Made by a program: the position numbers and the translations under genes. DNA of 64,000 nucleotides. Source: Aquella oligotrophica (GTDB taxonomy: Bacteria > Pseudomonadota > Gammaproteobacteria > Burkholderiales > UBA11063). Numbering within the stretch: the stretch's first letter is position 1; each line of letters begins with the position of its first letter. Below, piece after piece: positions 62,492-64,000 of the stretch. The notes under the pieces were generated by a model, which made no database searches, was not told the DNA's origin, and was given only the letters and a program-made list of their open reading frames with translations. The stretch is from contig NZ_CP024847.1 of the NCBI RefSeq assembly GCF_002892535.1, positions 558,001-622,000 on the forward strand. Direction: 5' to 3'.

Positions 62492-62536
62492 ATTATATAA
62501 TGAGCCTTAAAATTTTGGTAATATTTTACATTAATT

Positions 62537-62584
62537 GATGAGGTGAAAATAATAAATCCGGTAGATTACCGGATTTATTATTTT
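62537..62584. terminator. Bidirectional terminator between argD and amtB (also repeat R3)
   Basis: AAAATAATAAATCCGGTA and TACCGGATTTATTATTTT form a perfect 18-bp stem around GAT (62546-62584). It ends in T runs both ways, suiting the convergent argD and amtB. The left flank GATGAGGTGAAAATA and a decayed hairpin recur at 48967-49010. Confidence 0.9.
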
Positions 62585-62598
62585 GGAATACTATAGAG

Positions 62599-63822
62599 TT
62601 AGTCAATATTATATGCGCGTTCACCGTGCTCTGCCAAATCAAGCCCAGACTCTTCATCATCAGCATTAACGCGTAAACCAATGGTTTTATGGATGATTGC
62701 AAGTAATACATATGTTGCAGTGAAACTAAAAAGTGCGCCAAGAGAAGTTACCACTAACTGTTTGTATAACAGTGACCAGTTACCATAAATAGCGCCATCT
62801 GGAATTGCTGGATTAATTTTGTTTGAAGCAAAGACACCTACCAAAATACCGCCAATAAAACCTGGAATACCATGACAGATAAATACATCAAGGGTATCAT
62901 CTACCATACGCTTAAATTTGGCAGCATGTAAGATAAAAGTATAGCTGATAGCTGAGGCTATTGCTCCAATTGCAATCGCTGATGAGCAGCTAACATAACC
63001 AGCAGCTGGGGTAATCGTTACCAGCCCAACAATCAACGAGGTGGAAATTCCGGAAATACTTTTGGGGTTTTTGAAAAGAATATCACAAAGAATCCAGACA
63101 AACATTGCGCTCGATGCCGCAAACATGGTATTTTCAAAGGCTATCATTGCTATTGGTGATAATTCAAGGCTAGAGCCAGCATTAAACCCAAACCAGCCAA
63201 ACCAAAGCATACCACAGCCTAATACCATAAAGGGTAAGTTATGTTTGCCATGTAGTCCGCTAATTTTGCGATGTTTTAGCATTACAGCTAGCGCTAAGCC
63301 AGAGAATCCGGCACTAACATGGACAACTACACCACCAGCGAAATCAAATGCACCAAATTGAGCTGCCCAGCCATTACTATCCCAGACTGTATGCGCGATA
63401 GTACAATAGACACAAACTATCCATAGCACGATAAAAACAATGTAAGCATTGAATTTCAGCCGTTCAACCCCTGAGCCAGAAATGATTGCTGGGGCAATAC
63501 TGGCAAACATTGCCTGATAACAAATAAAAGCAATGGTTAAAACTTTGGTATTAGGGAAAATATCTACTGGGCTAATTCCATTTAGAAAAAGATAATCAAA
63601 TCCACCAACGAAAGCATTATTCCCCGAAAATACCAGCGAGTAACCGCATAGCCACCAAACAATTGGTACTATCCCAAGCGTGATGATACTCATTTTTATG
63701 GTATTTAGCACATTTCTTCCAGATACAAGTCCAGCATAGAAAAATGCGAGCCCAAAATTCATCAAAAGAACCAGCATAGCCCCAAATGCTACCCAGAAAG
63801 AATTGATATAAACTGGATCCAT
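62599..63822 (-). CDS. amtB: Ammonium transporter AmtB
   Basis: 407 residues with eleven predicted membrane segments. Pore residues are visible: Asp in FDFAGGVVVHVSAG, and the twin histidines in VVHVS and FICHGIPG. The C-terminal tail (GLRVNADDEESGLDLAEHGERAY) is the GlnK-binding region. No signal peptide is visible upstream. It follows gltD by two bases on the same strand; glnK is not adjacent in this window. It brings in the ammonium that feeds glutamate and the arginine pathway. Confidence 0.97.
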   Translation of the reverse strand: MDPVYINSFWVAFGAMLVLLMNFGLAFFYAGLVSGRNVLNTIKMSIITLGIVPIVWWLCGYSLVFSGNNAFVGGFDYLFLNGISPVDIFPNTKVLTIAFICYQAMFASIAPAIISGSGVERLKFNAYIVFIVLWIVCVYCTIAHTVWDSNGWAAQFGAFDFAGGVVVHVSAGFSGLALAVMLKHRKISGLHGKHNLPFMVLGCGMLWFGWFGFNAGSSLELSPIAMIAFENTMFAASSAMFVWILCDILFKNPKSISGISTSLIVGLVTITPAAGYVSCSSAIAIGAIASAISYTFILHAAKFKRMVDDTLDVFICHGIPGFIGGILVGVFASNKINPAIPDGAIYGNWSLLYKQLVVTSLGALFSFTATYVLLAIIHKTIGLRVNADDEESGLDLAEHGERAYNID

Positions 63823-63824
63823 TC

Positions 63825-64000
63825 TTAGTTTCCTTCTATGAACTCTTTGATTTCACGAGCGGCAGCTATTCCATCCGCAATTGCATGGACTACTAAACTT
63901 GCGCCTCTGACAATATCACCCCCAGCAAAGATTTTGGGATTGGCAGTTTGTAGGCGTTCCTTTTGTACCCGAATTCGCCCATGATGATCAGTTTGCACCT
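63825..64000 (-). CDS. gltD: Glutamate synthase small subunit, C-terminal end (partial)
   Basis: The last 58 codons (minus strand) read ANPKIFAGGDIVRGASLVVH and AIADGIAAAREIKEFIEGN, the FAD/NADPH-binding C-terminus of GltD. GltD supplies electrons from NADPH to GltB in GOGAT. It leads into amtB with two bases between, so ammonium uptake and assimilation are coupled. The gene continues beyond the window edge. Confidence 0.93.
   Translation of the reverse strand, partial: VQTDHHGRIRVQKERLQTANPKIFAGGDIVRGASLVVHAIADGIAAAREIKEFIEGN

Overview
The window is a chromosomal stretch of an AT-rich Gram-negative bacterium. LpxC (lipid A synthesis), lipoproteins with lipoboxes, an outer-membrane barrel and an outer-membrane efflux lipoprotein show the outer membrane. 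The 16S rRNA and the gene set fit a betaproteobacterium, perhaps in or near Neisseriales; that placement is inference from memory of rRNA signatures and was not computed. No prophage, transposase or CRISPR array is visible.

Layout. (1) 1-11.9 kb, housekeeping: the end of ftsA, ftsZ, lpxC, a HIT protein, dnaE (carrying a frameshift at a G6 run), glmU, an orphan NodT-type outer-membrane factor, a YdfG-like dehydrogenase, a DEAD-box RNA helicase and a small exported protein. (2) 12.0-17.8 kb: a complete rRNA operon 16S - tRNA-Ala(TGC) - tRNA-Ile(GAT) - 23S - 5S, with promoter, boxA sites, long processing stems and a terminator. The tRNA order is the reverse of the usual Ile-Ala. (3) 18-48.7 kb, accessory: six divergent PAS + C-terminal HTH regulators (four lie next to transporter, envelope or secreted-protein genes); a nitric-oxide/respiratory module (alternative oxidase, group III truncated haemoglobin, cupin, NsrR-like regulator) with two near-identical 23-bp operator-like sites; katG; secreted lipoproteins (trypsin-like protease, two large proteins sharing an N-terminal module and a PT-repeat linker, a DUF1566 protein, a GH5 glycosidase); gamma-glutamyltransferase and glutathione peroxidase; an ArnT-like glycosyltransferase with a PAP2 phosphatase; TldD; and a glutamate-receptor-like membrane protein. 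(4) 49.3-62.5 kb: a complete arginine pathway on one strand (argF, argJ, argB, argC, argH, argG, carA, carB, argD), using the ArgJ acetyl-recycling route, so argA and argE are not needed. It is preceded by a strong promoter driving a 38-codon ORF that ends in Arg-Arg-Ser. CarA and CarB read like the Bacteroidetes/eukaryote-type carbamoyl-phosphate synthase rather than the ordinary proteobacterial one. (5) 62.6-64 kb: amtB and the end of gltD (ammonium uptake and assimilation), facing the arginine block across a bidirectional terminator.

The most notable observations are these. (a) Two unrelated genes, dnaE and the GH5 gene, are each out of frame by one base at a G6 run, and both are restored by the same -1 shift. 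(b) The PAS-HTH family is strongly expanded, and two members share a GGTATAAA-N2-TTTATACC palindrome upstream. (c) Two families of small non-coding palindromic elements are present: one of about 110 bp with terminal inverted repeats beginning TATACT, and another whose stems covary between copies. (d) The aox promoter overlaps an NsrR-like operator. (e) The arginine block has a candidate leader peptide and CarAB of apparently foreign type.
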